From Microtetraspora glauca (GTDB lineage Bacteria > Actinomycetota > Actinomycetes > Streptomycetales > Streptomycetaceae): a stretch of DNA of 64,000 nt. Shown in pieces: positions 1 through 7,748 of the stretch. Positions within the stretch are counted from its first letter, which is position 1, and the number at the start of each line of letters is the position of its first letter. The translations under genes and the position numbers were made by a program. The DNA lies in NCBI GenBank assembly GCA_000721275.1, contig JOFO01000033.1, positions 1 through 64,000 of the forward strand. The letters are read 5' to 3'. The notes beneath the pieces are model-generated. The model made no database searches, was not told where the DNA came from, and worked only from the letters and a program-made list of their open reading frames with translations.

Positions 1-1
1 C

Positions 2-607
2 ACCGACCCCCGCGTCGCCGCCCCCGCCCCGGCCCCGCCGCCGGTGCCCGCCGCCGCGCCCCGCGGCGCGGACGTCGCCGGCACCGTGGAGGAGGTGAAG
101 CGGCTCCTCGGCGAGGGCGCCCTCACCCAGGCCGTCGACCTGCTCGGCGGGATCCTCCCGGCCGCCGCCGCCGCGCACGGCGAGGCGTCCCCGGTCGTCC
201 GGATCCTGCGCAAGCAGTACGCCTCCACCCTCCTCGACGACGGGCAGTACCGCCGCGCCCTGCCCGAACTGCGCCGGCTCGCCGCCGACGACCCCGGCAA
301 CGCCCAGTTCCGCTACGACATCGCGCTCTGCCTGGAACAGCTCGGCGAGACCGCCGACGCGCTGGCCGCCTTCCGCGCCGTCCTCCCCGCCTTCGAGCAG
401 GGCCCCGCCCAGGACCCCGGCCGGGCCTTCGACGTCCGGCGCCGCACCGGGCTGCTGCTCCTCGCGACCGGACGGCACGAGGAGGGCCGGGCGGAACTGC
501 ACCGGCTGCTCCTCGACACCGAGCGGCTGTACGGCCCCTACCACCCGCCTGCGGCGGAACTGCGCCGCGTCCTGGACCACCAGCGCCAACTCGGCCGGCA
601 GGGCTGA
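2..607 (+). CDS. C-terminal fragment of a TPR-containing protein
   Basis: The reading frame is open from base 2, so the true start lies upstream of the window. The visible part begins with a Pro/Ala-rich linker and continues into helical tetratricopeptide-like repeats; the clearest one contains FRYDIALCLEQLGETADALAAF. TPR arrays mediate protein-protein contacts. In Streptomyces a Pro-rich linker followed by TPRs is often the tail of a Ser/Thr protein kinase, but no kinase domain is visible here, so that identity is inference. The end overlaps the convergent YfhO-type gene by about 70 bases. Confidence 0.75.
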   Translation, partial: TDPRVAAPAPAPPPVPAAAPRGADVAGTVEEVKRLLGEGALTQAVDLLGGILPAAAAAHGEASPVVRILRKQYASTLLDDGQYRRALPELRRLAADDPGNAQFRYDIALCLEQLGETADALAAFRAVLPAFEQGPAQDPGRAFDVRRRTGLLLLATGRHEEGRAELHRLLLDTERLYGPYHPPAAELRRVLDHQRQLGRQG

Positions 608-2973
608 CGGTTCCGCAGCACGGCCGCCGCCGCGAGCGCCAGGAGCGACGCCCCCGCCACCGCCAGGCCGGGCAGCAGTCCCGGAGGGCGGAAGGCGCAG
701 CTCACGCCGGACGCTCCGGTGACCCGCACGGCCAGCAGGCCCGCGTACGGCTCCGGCGCGCGGCCCTCGCAGGTCCAGCCGGGGATCGCGGGGGCGGCCA
801 CCACCACGGTGCCGGTCGTGCCCGCCGGGAGGCGGGCGGTGAGCCCCGCCGCCGTGGTGTCCACGGCGTCGGCGGCCCGGTCCCGGAGGGCGGTCACCGC
901 CGCCCCGAGCCGGTCGTGGTCCAGGCAGCCGAGCGCGGCCGGGCCCTTGCCCGCCGGGACCTCCGGCCGGTCGCCGGGGGCGCGCTGGACGCCCAGCGAC
1001 GTCATCGCGGCGCGCCGCCGGGGGCCGCCGCCGAGCAGCCGGACCGGGGCTCCGGCGCCGAGCCGGGCCTCGCCGGTGCGCTCCGGGGCCCACAGGAACA
1101 CCTCCGTGCCCACCGGGCAGGGGCCGGTGCCCGCGGGGCGGGTGTAGACCGGGGCGCCGAGGAGGAGTTCCTGGTTGCGGAACGGGTCGGGGCCGAGGAC
1201 CGGCGCGGCCCCGGGGGGCCGTACCGTCACCAGCGGCAGCCGGGCCGCCGGCCGGACGACCGCGCCGTCGCGCCACCGGGCGCCGACCGCGAACAGCGCG
1301 TCCGTCACCGGGTTGTCGGGGCTCTGCAGGTTCCGGCCGCGCGAGGTCCAGCCGCCGCCGAGGGCGGTGAGCAGGTCGGTGAGGACGGCGGGGGTGTGGC
1401 TGCTGTAGTAGGCGGCGCCCTGGCCGCCGAGGAGCAGCGGGTCGTTGCCGGCGACCTGGGGCCGGCCGGAGTCGGTGCGGTACGCGGGCCAGCCGCCGGC
1501 CGCCGCGAGGGCCGCCGCCCGGCGCTGCTGCTCCGGGCCGACGGGCGGGTAGTCGTCGAGGTGCCCGAGGCGCGCGCGGTCGGCGTACGCGGTGGTCGCG
1601 GCGGCCTGGCCGAGGACGGTGCCGGTGACGAGCAGCGCGGCGACGACGGCGTACCGGCGGCTGCGGGGGAGCGCGAGGGCGCCCGCCGCGGCGGCGAGCC
1701 CGGCGGCGCCGAGGAGCAGCGCGGGCCGGGTGGCGAGCGCGCTGGGGAGGGCGCCGGCGGTCAGGGCGACGACCGCGGCGGCGCCGCCGGCGAGGGCCCG
1801 GCGGCCGGGCGGGCCGTGCGCGAGTCCGGTGTGGGCGGCGATGACGAGCAGGCCGCACAGGACGAAGGTCTGGCGGTACGGGCTGCCGTTGGGCGTGGCG
1901 AAGAGGTGCCACACCAGGTGGGTGGGCCCCCACTGGAGGGAGAGCAGGACGCCGAGGACGAGGCCGGTCCACACCCACCGCTCCCGGCCCGGCACGTCCC
2001 GCCGGAAGGCGAGCGTCGCCGCGAGCAGCAGCACGGGGGCGGCGACGAACGCGGCGGGGCTGGAGAAGGCGTACGTCCCCGGCAGCAGCCGGGCCAGCAC
2101 GTCGGCCGGATCCGCCGCCGCGAAGTCTCGGACGACGCCGGGGTGCGCCTGCCGGGTCGACAGCAGGACGGGGAGGAGCACGGGCGCGGCGAGGCCGACG
2201 CCGAGGAGCGCGGACAGCGCGGCGCGCAGCGGCGGGCGCGGGCGGAGCGGGCCGGCCGTCGCCAGGCGGGCGAGGAGGAAGAGGGCGGCGCCGAGGGTCG
2301 CCATGTAGGCGGTGTAGAAGTTCGCCGTCCAGCAGACCGCGACGGTGAGCACGGACAGCAGCGGGCGGACGCCCTCGCGGGCCCATTCGGCGACCAGGCA
2401 CAGCAGCGGGAAGGCGATCAGGCCGTCCAGCCACATCGGGTTGTAGGTGGCCTCGGTGAGCGACCAGCCGCACAGGGCGTAGCCGGCGCCGAGGGCGGCC
2501 GGCCACCACCAGGCGGGGGCGGTGGAGAGGCGGCGCAGGAGGAACGCGGTGGCGGCGGCGGCCAGGGCGGTCTTGAGGACGGTGAGCGCGTAGAGGGCGT
2601 GTTCGACGTCCGCGCGGGGCGCCAGGGCGACGAGGGGCGCCAGCGGGCTGGACAAGTAGGTGCCGTAGTCGGGGAGGAAGCTGGTGCCCCAGCCCGCCTG
2701 CCAGTTCAGCAGCGGGCCGCCGTCGGCGCGGCCGTGCAGCAGGTCCCACAGGTGGGTGTGGAAGGGGAGGAACTGGTTCGCCAGGTCGTTCACGGACCGG
2801 TGGCGCGGGCCGAAGGGGAAGACCCGGGCGGCGGCGTCGCCCGCGCAGACGGCGGCGGCGGCGAGCAGCCCGGCGAGGGCGCAGGCGGCGGCCGTGGCGC
2901 GGCGCGGGGCGGCCGGGTCCGCGGGGGTGCCGGCGGTGGCGGCGGTGGGACGGATTCGCAGAGCAGTTCGCAT
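538..2973 (-). CDS. YfhO-family polytopic membrane protein
   Basis: About 811 residues, a large integral membrane protein of the YfhO family, which resembles GT-C glycosyltransferases and is tied to glycosylation of lipoteichoic acid or other surface glycopolymers in Firmicutes. After a short basic N-terminus there is a first membrane helix, then the family-typical motif NDLANQFLPF and about a dozen hydrophobic helices, ending in an extracellular domain and a last helix near the C-terminus. I chose the ATG at 2973 rather than an upstream in-frame codon because the segment MRTALRIRP leads directly into the signal-anchor. It is divergent from a polyprenyl-phosphate sugar transferase gene, which fits a shared role in sugar-lipid donor supply and use. 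The substrate is unknown. Confidence 0.85.
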   Translation of the reverse strand: MRTALRIRPTAATAGTPADPAAPRRATAAACALAGLLAAAAVCAGDAAARVFPFGPRHRSVNDLANQFLPFHTHLWDLLHGRADGGPLLNWQAGWGTSFLPDYGTYLSSPLAPLVALAPRADVEHALYALTVLKTALAAAATAFLLRRLSTAPAWWWPAALGAGYALCGWSLTEATYNPMWLDGLIAFPLLCLVAEWAREGVRPLLSVLTVAVCWTANFYTAYMATLGAALFLLARLATAGPLRPRPPLRAALSALLGVGLAAPVLLPVLLSTRQAHPGVVRDFAAADPADVLARLLPGTYAFSSPAAFVAAPVLLLAATLAFRRDVPGRERWVWTGLVLGVLLSLQWGPTHLVWHLFATPNGSPYRQTFVLCGLLVIAAHTGLAHGPPGRRALAGGAAAVVALTAGALPSALATRPALLLGAAGLAAAAGALALPRSRRYAVVAALLVTGTVLGQAAATTAYADRARLGHLDDYPPVGPEQQRRAAALAAAGGWPAYRTDSGRPQVAGNDPLLLGGQGAAYYSSHTPAVLTDLLTALGGGWTSRGRNLQSPDNPVTDALFAVGARWRDGAVVRPAARLPLVTVRPPGAAPVLGPDPFRNQELLLGAPVYTRPAGTGPCPVGTEVFLWAPERTGEARLGAGAPVRLLGGGPRRRAAMTSLGVQRAPGDRPEVPAGKGPAALGCLDHDRLGAAVTALRDRAADAVDTTAAGLTARLPAGTTGTVVVAAPAIPGWTCEGRAPEPYAGLLAVRVTGASGVSCAFRPPGLLPGLAVAGASLLALAAAAVLRNRQPCRPSWRWWSRTRRSSAAGGW

Positions 2974-3090
2974 GGCGGGTCGAATATCGCAGCGCCGGAG
3001 GGGCTCCGGACCGCCGCCGCGGGGCAGTTCACGCAATGGTCGCTCCGCCGTCACCCGTGGGGGGCGGGCGGGTCACCGGTCTGCCTTTGG

Positions 3091-4095
3091 GTGTCGGGTG
3101 TGCTGCTCTCTCTCGTCGTCCCCTGCTTCAACGAGGAGGACGTCCTCGCCCGCTTCCACTCCCATGTGACGAAGGAACTCGACGCCCTGGAGGGCGAGTT
3201 CGAGATCGTCTACGTGGACGACGGAAGCCGCGACCGGACCCTCCCGATCCTGCGGGACCTCGCCGCCGCCGACCCCGCCCGGGTCCGCTTCGTCTCCTTC
3301 AGCCGCAACTTCGGCAAGGAGGCCGCCATGCTGGCCGGCCTCCGGCACGCGGCCGGCGACGCCGTCGTCATCATGGACGCCGACCTCCAGCACCCGCCGG
3401 AGCTGGTGCACCGGATGGTCGCGCTGCACGCCGAGGGGTACGACCAGGTCGTCGCCCGCCGCACCCGCGAGGGCGACCGGGTCACCCGCACCCTCACCGC
3501 CCGCCTCTACTACTGGGCGATCAACCGGCTCGTCGACGTGGAACTCGTCGACGGCGTCGGCGACTTCCGGCTGCTGTCGCGGCGCACGGTGGACGCGATC
3601 CTCGGGCTCGGCGAGTACAACCGCTTCTCGAAGGGCCTGTTCTCCTGGGTCGGGTTCCGCACCACGACCTTCGCCTACGAGAACGCGGTGCGCGAGGAGG
3701 GCCGGTCCAAGTGGACCTTCGGCAAGCTCCTCAACTACGGCCTCGACGGCCTGCTCTCCTTCAACAACAAGCCGCTGCGCGCCGCCGTCTACCTCGGCCT
3801 GCTGCTGGTCTCGCTCGCCCTCGCCTACGCCGGCTGGATCGTCGCCGACGCGCTCGCGCACGGCGTCGACACGCCCGGCTACGTCACCCTGCTGGTCGCC
3901 GTGACCGCGCTGGCCGGCGTGCAGATGGTCATGGTGGGCCTGATCGGCGAGTACGTCGGCCGCATCTACTACGAGGTGAAGCGCCGGCCGCACTACCTGG
4001 TGGCCGAGACGCACGCGGGCCGCGAGAAGGAGGACGCCCGGGCCGACACCCGGGCGGCGGGTGCCTCGTTGTGGGAGACGGTCGTCCGGAAGTGA
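3091..4095 (+). CDS. Glycosyltransferase family 2, polyprenyl-phosphate sugar synthase type
   Basis: 334 residues. Residues 6-225 form a GT-A fold with SLVVPCFNEE at the start, the nucleotide-sugar motif DDGS at 43-46 and the metal-binding region DADLQHPPE at 96-104. Two membrane helices follow (about 232-255 and 264-290), ending in the family-typical IGEYVGRIYYE. This is the layout of GtrB/DPM1-like enzymes, which transfer a sugar from UDP- or GDP-sugar to undecaprenyl phosphate on the cytoplasmic face. The start is taken as GTG 3091; a second in-frame GTG lies at 3100. The divergent YfhO-like protein is a plausible user of the lipid-linked sugar; that partnership is inference. Confidence 0.92.
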   Translation: MSGVLLSLVVPCFNEEDVLARFHSHVTKELDALEGEFEIVYVDDGSRDRTLPILRDLAAADPARVRFVSFSRNFGKEAAMLAGLRHAAGDAVVIMDADLQHPPELVHRMVALHAEGYDQVVARRTREGDRVTRTLTARLYYWAINRLVDVELVDGVGDFRLLSRRTVDAILGLGEYNRFSKGLFSWVGFRTTTFAYENAVREEGRSKWTFGKLLNYGLDGLLSFNNKPLRAAVYLGLLLVSLALAYAGWIVADALAHGVDTPGYVTLLVAVTALAGVQMVMVGLIGEYVGRIYYEVKRRPHYLVAETHAGREKEDARADTRAAGASLWETVVRK

Positions 4096-4217
4096 CCCCG
4101 GTGACGCGGTGACGCGGAAGTTGTCGCCGCGAAGTGGTGGCTACGGTCCCGGCGACTCCCTACCATCGATCACCGCAAGGTCGTCCAACTGACGCACGAC
4201 CAGCCCGGGAGGCTCCT

Positions 4218-4910
4218 TTGCACCGCCGCGACCGCCGCCACGCCCGCTCCGCGCCCCGCCGCTCCGCGCTCGTCCTCTCCGCCGCGCTCCTCGCCGCGGC
4301 CCCGCTGCTCACCGCGTGCGGCGGGGAGGCCCATCCAGGGGCGGCGGCGGTCGTCGGGGGCGAGCGGATCGACGTCGCGAGCCTCCAGGCCGAGGTGAAG
4401 GCCGCCCGGGACGCCCAGTCGGCGTCCCCGCAGGCCGCCCAGCTGATCGCCGCGACCGGCGACCTCGGCCGGCAGAAGCTCAACGGCATGATCTTCGACC
4501 GGATCCTCGGCCGGGTCGCCGCCGACCAGGGTGTCTCCGCCAGCCGCGCCGAACTCCAGGAGACCCGCGAGGCGTTCGTCCGGGAGAACGGCGGCGAGGA
4601 GGGCCTGGAGGCCGTCCTCCTCCAGCAGCAGGGCGTCGCCCCCGGCCAGATCGACGACGTCGTCCGGCGCAACGTCCTCATGACGAAGATCATCGAGAAG
4701 CAGGGGATCACCGAGACCCCCGAGGGCCAGCAGAAGCTCCAGGAGCTGTTCGCCGCCGCGTCGAAGTCCCTCGACATCGACGTGAACCCGCGCTACGGCG
4801 CCTGGGACGACACCAAGGTCCAGCTCGACACCGGCGCCGCCACCGCCCCCTGGCTGACCAGGGTCACCCAGGGGCAGGGCGCCGCGGGGGCGGAGCAGCT
4901 GCCGGGCTGA
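4218..4910 (+). CDS. SurA N-terminal domain lipoprotein
   Basis: 230 residues. A TTG start at 4218 is preferred because GGGAGG lies just upstream and because it places a standard lipoprotein signal: basic N-region, hydrophobic stretch and lipobox LLTAC with the acylated cysteine at residue 34. The mature part starts with VVGGERIDVASL, typical of SurA/PrsA N-domains, and is helical. No parvulin isomerase domain follows, so it is probably a holdase-type chaperone at the outer membrane face rather than a prolyl isomerase. A MazG gene follows after 26 bases under its own -10 box. Confidence 0.85.
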   Translation: MHRRDRRHARSAPRRSALVLSAALLAAAPLLTACGGEAHPGAAAVVGGERIDVASLQAEVKAARDAQSASPQAAQLIAATGDLGRQKLNGMIFDRILGRVAADQGVSASRAELQETREAFVRENGGEEGLEAVLLQQQGVAPGQIDDVVRRNVLMTKIIEKQGITETPEGQQKLQELFAAASKSLDIDVNPRYGAWDDTKVQLDTGAATAPWLTRVTQGQGAAGAEQLPG

Positions 4911-4924
4911 CCCCGGACCCGGGG

Positions 4925-4930
4925 TAGGTT
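4925..4930 (+). promoter_or_regulatory. -10 box for leaderless mazG
   Basis: TAGGTT ends six bases before the GTG of mazG and there is no Shine-Dalgarno sequence in between. This is the standard geometry of a Streptomyces leaderless transcript. I see no clear -35. Confidence 0.5.
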
Positions 4931-4936
4931 CGAAGG

Positions 4937-5896
4937 GTGACTTCCGAGAACCCCGGCCGCGTCGTCCTGCTCACCGCCAGCCACCGGGTGGCGCCCGGAC
5001 TGCTGTCCTGGCCCGCCTGGGAGGCGCTGCGGAGCGCCGACCGGGTCCTCTGCCCCGACGAGCACCACCCCCAGCTGCCGTACCTGCGGGAGGCGGGCGT
5101 CGCGGTCGAGCACGCCCGCCCCACCGCGGAGGAGCTGGTCGCCGCCTGCGCCGGAGGCCGTACCGTCCTGGTGCTGCCCTCCGGCGAGGGCGACGGCGCG
5201 CTCACCGACGGGCTGGCGCGGCTGGCCGGGTCCGGCCGGGTCGCCATGCCCGACCTGGAGCTGCTGCCCGGCTCGTACGACCTGCCGGGCGCCCGCCTCC
5301 TCGACCTCGTCCAGGTCATGGACGTCATCCGCCGCCGCTGTCCCTGGTCCTCGCTCCAGACGCACCGGGGCCTCGCCAAGTACGCCATCGAGGAGGCGTA
5401 CGAGCTGGTCGAGGCGATCGAGGCCGGCGACCGGCACGAGCTGCGCGAGGAGCTGGGGGACGTCCTGCTCCAGGTCGTCTTCCACGCGCGGATCGCCGAG
5501 GAGGACGCCGAGGAGCCGTTCTCCGTCGACGACGTGGCCGGGACCCTGGTGGAGAAGCTGATCCAGCGCCACCCGCACCTCTTCGGCGACGAGACCGCCG
5601 AGACCCCGGAGGACGTCCGCGCCCACTGGCTGGCCGCGAAGGCCGTCGAGAAGGGCCGGGAGTCGGTGACCGACGGGGTGCCGGTCGGGCAGCCGGGGCT
5701 GGCGCTGGCCGCGAAGCTCGCGAGCCGGGTCCGCACGGCCGGTCTCGGCGTGCCGCTCCCGGAGGGCACCGGCATCGGCTACGAACTGCTGGCCCTGGCG
5801 GTCCGCGCGGAGGCCGAGGGCGTCGACCCGGAGGCGGCGCTGCGGGCGGCGGCCCGGGCGTACCGGGACGCGATCCGGGCGGCCGAAGAGCTGTGA
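4937..5896 (+). CDS. mazG: MazG nucleoside triphosphate pyrophosphohydrolase
   Basis: 319 residues. The C-terminal two thirds are a MazG domain: CPW at 135-137, the metal-binding EEAYELVEA at about 152-160 and EELGDVLLQ at about 171-179. MazG enzymes hydrolyse NTPs to NMP and pyrophosphate, cleaning the nucleotide pool or lowering ppGpp under stress. The first 110 residues resemble the methylase-like half of YabN-type fusions (tetrapyrrole methylase plus MazG) but are too short for a whole methylase, so this half is probably a remnant or a structural cap. GTG 4937 is preferred because of the leaderless promoter spacing. Confidence 0.9.
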   Translation: MTSENPGRVVLLTASHRVAPGLLSWPAWEALRSADRVLCPDEHHPQLPYLREAGVAVEHARPTAEELVAACAGGRTVLVLPSGEGDGALTDGLARLAGSGRVAMPDLELLPGSYDLPGARLLDLVQVMDVIRRRCPWSSLQTHRGLAKYAIEEAYELVEAIEAGDRHELREELGDVLLQVVFHARIAEEDAEEPFSVDDVAGTLVEKLIQRHPHLFGDETAETPEDVRAHWLAAKAVEKGRESVTDGVPVGQPGLALAAKLASRVRTAGLGVPLPEGTGIGYELLALAVRAEAEGVDPEAALRAAARAYRDAIRAAEEL

Positions 5897-5937
5897 GGCC
5901 CGCGGCGGACGGCCCGCCGCCCCGGATCCCGGATGGG

Positions 5938-5943
5938 TAGTAT
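5938..5943 (+). promoter_or_regulatory. -10 box for leaderless Rrf2 gene
   Basis: TAGTAT lies seven bases before ATG 5951 with no ribosome-binding site between them. It decides the start: an upstream in-frame ATG at 5933 would overlap the promoter. Confidence 0.55.
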
Positions 5944-5950
5944 CCAGAAC

Positions 5951-6430
5951 ATGCAGATGAGCGAGGGCGTCGAGTGGGCGCTGCACAGCTGCCTCAACCT
6001 GGCCTGGGCCGAGGACGGGGCGGCGGTCACGGCGACCCGGCTCGCCGCCTTCCACGCCCTGCCCGCGGCCTACCTCAACAAGCAGCTCCAGGCCCTCGTC
6101 CGGGCCGGGATCCTCACCTCCACCACCGGACCGCGCGGCGGCTTCCGGCTCGCCCGCGACCCCGGTGACATCACGGTCCTCGACGTGGTGACCGCGATCG
6201 AGGGGCCGCAGGACGCGTTCCGCTGCCAGGAGATCCTGCGGCAGGGCCCGGACGGCCGGGCCGGCGTCGACTACCGCGCGACCTGCGCCATCTCCCGGGC
6301 CATGCGCCGCGGCGAGCTGGCCTGGCGCCGGGAGCTCGCCGCACAGACCCTCGCCGACCTCAAGGCGGAGGTGGAGGCGCGGCAGCCGGAGACCCCGGAG
6401 CTCACCCGGCGCGGGCTCGCGCGCCGCTGA
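5951..6430 (+). CDS. Rrf2-family transcriptional regulator
   Basis: 159 residues from the leaderless ATG. The N-terminal winged helix shows the family pattern, with a recognition segment around ALPAAYLNKQLQAL (37-50) and a wing at TGPRGGFRLA (59-68). Rrf2 proteins repress genes for iron-sulfur, nitric oxide, cysteine or redox responses. Cysteines sit at 14, 92 and 112, but the C-x5-C-x5/7-C cluster ligand pattern of IscR and NsrR is absent, so this is more like the cluster-free YwnA/CymR branch. Its stop is only 5 bases from the stop of the convergent flavohemoprotein, which suggests, but does not prove, that it controls that gene. Confidence 0.88.
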   Translation: MQMSEGVEWALHSCLNLAWAEDGAAVTATRLAAFHALPAAYLNKQLQALVRAGILTSTTGPRGGFRLARDPGDITVLDVVTAIEGPQDAFRCQEILRQGPDGRAGVDYRATCAISRAMRRGELAWRRELAAQTLADLKAEVEARQPETPELTRRGLARR

Positions 6431-6435
6431 CGGCG

Positions 6436-7647
6436 TCAGAACCCGCCGGGGGCCCGGGCCGCCGGGTCGTGCCAGCGGACCGCGGGCGGCTGGAGCAGCC
6501 ACTCGGCACGGGAGGCCGGGCGGGTACCGAACCGGCCGGCCGGCGGCAGGACGTCGTGGCGGGTGCGGGCCGGATCCGCGCCCAGCTCCTCCAGGACCTC
6601 CGTGACCTCGGCGAGGAAACCGGGCGGACCGGCCAGGTGCACGTCGTGGTCCGGCCAGCGCCCGCAGGACCGCAGCGCCGTCAGCAGCCGCTCGGTCGCC
6701 TGGTCCCGGTGGTGGCGGGGGGCCGCGGTGATCAGGGTGACGCGCAGCCCCGGCAGCCGCGCGGCCAGCCGCTCCAGGTCCGCCCGCCCGTACAGGTACT
6801 CGCGGGAGCGCGCCACCATGAAGATCCGGCCCTCGGCCGCCGGGTCCGCGCCGGCCGCCTCCTCCAGCAGCGCCTTGACCGGCGCCCAGCCCGTACCCGC
6901 GCATATATAGGTACGGAGCCCGCCCGGCGCCGTCGCCGCCACCGCCGCGCCGCCGGCCGCGCTCAGCCGCAGCGTCTCGCCCGGCCGGACCTCGTCCACC
7001 AGCGCCGTGCTCATCGCCCCGCCCCGGACCCGGCTCACGTGCAGGTCGAGCGTGCCGTCCGCGCGGGGCGCGTTGCCGAGCGAGTACGTGCGCCACACGC
7101 GCGGCACCCGGAGCGAGCTGACGCCGGCGTACTGGCCCGGGAGATAGGGGAACGGGCGGCGCGGGCGGAGGGTCAGCACCGCCAGGTCGCCGCCGTGCCG
7201 CCGGTGCCCGACGACGTCCGCGTCCCACCACGCGGGATCCCCGGCCGCCGCGGACTCCTCCGCGCCCCGCAGCATCAGCTCCGCGACCCGCCCGTACGCC
7301 TCCGTCCAGGCCTTCTCCGCCTCCACCGTCCACGCCGACCCCGCCGCGTGCGCGAAGGCGGCCAGCAGGCTCTCGCCGACCGCCGCGTAGAGCGCGGGCG
7401 TGGCGAGGAACTTGCGGTGGTCGCGGCCCAGCCGCCCCAGGTAGGCGGCCAGCCCGGGCTCGTCCAGCGCGGTCACCACATGGGTGAGTGCGGCGAACAG
7501 CCGGTCCCGCTGCGGGCCCATGTCCTCCGGGAAGAGCTCCCGCACGCCCGGGTTGCGCCAGAACAGGTGCGAGTAGAAGTACGTGACGGCGTGCTCGGCC
7601 CGTCTCTCGACGACCGCGAACGTGCTTCTCAGCAAGGGGAGGTCCAC
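6436..7647 (-). CDS. Flavohemoprotein-like globin/FAD/NAD oxidoreductase
   Basis: About 403 residues. The N-terminal 135 residues are a globin: B-helix FYSHLFWRNP with a distal Tyr, and proximal His in GRDHRKF (about 77). A ferredoxin-reductase module follows, with FAD motif RTYSLGNAP and NAD site AGTGWAPVKALLEE. Such proteins convert nitric oxide to nitrate using NADH and oxygen. GTG 7647 is chosen because a minus-strand TACATT sits six bases upstream, which gives a leaderless start; an in-frame GTG at 7665 would overlap that box. It is divergent from a P450 gene, for which the reductase half might also supply electrons (speculative). Confidence 0.88.
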   Translation of the reverse strand: MDLPLLRSTFAVVERRAEHAVTYFYSHLFWRNPGVRELFPEDMGPQRDRLFAALTHVVTALDEPGLAAYLGRLGRDHRKFLATPALYAAVGESLLAAFAHAAGSAWTVEAEKAWTEAYGRVAELMLRGAEESAAAGDPAWWDADVVGHRRHGGDLAVLTLRPRRPFPYLPGQYAGVSSLRVPRVWRTYSLGNAPRADGTLDLHVSRVRGGAMSTALVDEVRPGETLRLSAAGGAAVAATAPGGLRTYICAGTGWAPVKALLEEAAGADPAAEGRIFMVARSREYLYGRADLERLAARLPGLRVTLITAAPRHHRDQATERLLTALRSCGRWPDHDVHLAGPPGFLAEVTEVLEELGADPARTRHDVLPPAGRFGTRPASRAEWLLQPPAVRWHDPAARAPGGF

Positions 7648-7653
7648 GCGGGC

Positions 7654-7659
7654 AATGTA
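7654..7659 (-). promoter_or_regulatory. -10 box for leaderless flavohemoprotein gene
   Basis: Read on the minus strand this is TACATT, six bases before GTG 7647, with no ribosome-binding site between. It supports the shorter start of the flavohemoprotein. Confidence 0.45.
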
Positions 7660-7679
7660 GGGCACGCGCCGTCACGGCG

Positions 7680-7699
7680 TGATCACCGGGCGGTGATGA
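7680..7699. promoter_or_regulatory. Operator-like palindrome in divergent promoter region
   Basis: TGATCACCGGGCGGTGATGA, eight-base arms around GGGC with one mismatch. It lies 33-52 bases upstream of the inferred flavohemoprotein start, over its -35 region, and 50-69 bases upstream of the P450 start. It fits a regulator site controlling one or both divergent genes. The binding protein is unknown; the nearby Rrf2 regulator is one candidate. Confidence 0.45.
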
Positions 7700-7736
7700 C
7701 GTCAGGTCGGCCGCGGGGCCGCCGGGGACCGGACGG

Positions 7737-7742
7737 TACGGT
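7737..7742 (+). promoter_or_regulatory. -10 box for leaderless P450 gene
   Basis: TACGGT ends six bases before GTG 7749 with no Shine-Dalgarno sequence, the leaderless geometry seen repeatedly in this window. Confidence 0.45.
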
Positions 7743-7748
7743 CGGGGC

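Noticed and set aside
916..3090. Long open frame on the plus strand opposite the YfhO-type gene, fused in frame with the glycosyltransferase
   Set aside because: Composition is Arg/Gly/Pro/Ala-rich as expected for an antisense frame of GC-rich DNA; the real domain begins at GTG 3091.
5951..6430. NsrR (iron-sulfur nitric-oxide sensor) as name for the Rrf2 protein
   Set aside because: The three closely spaced cluster-ligand cysteines are missing.
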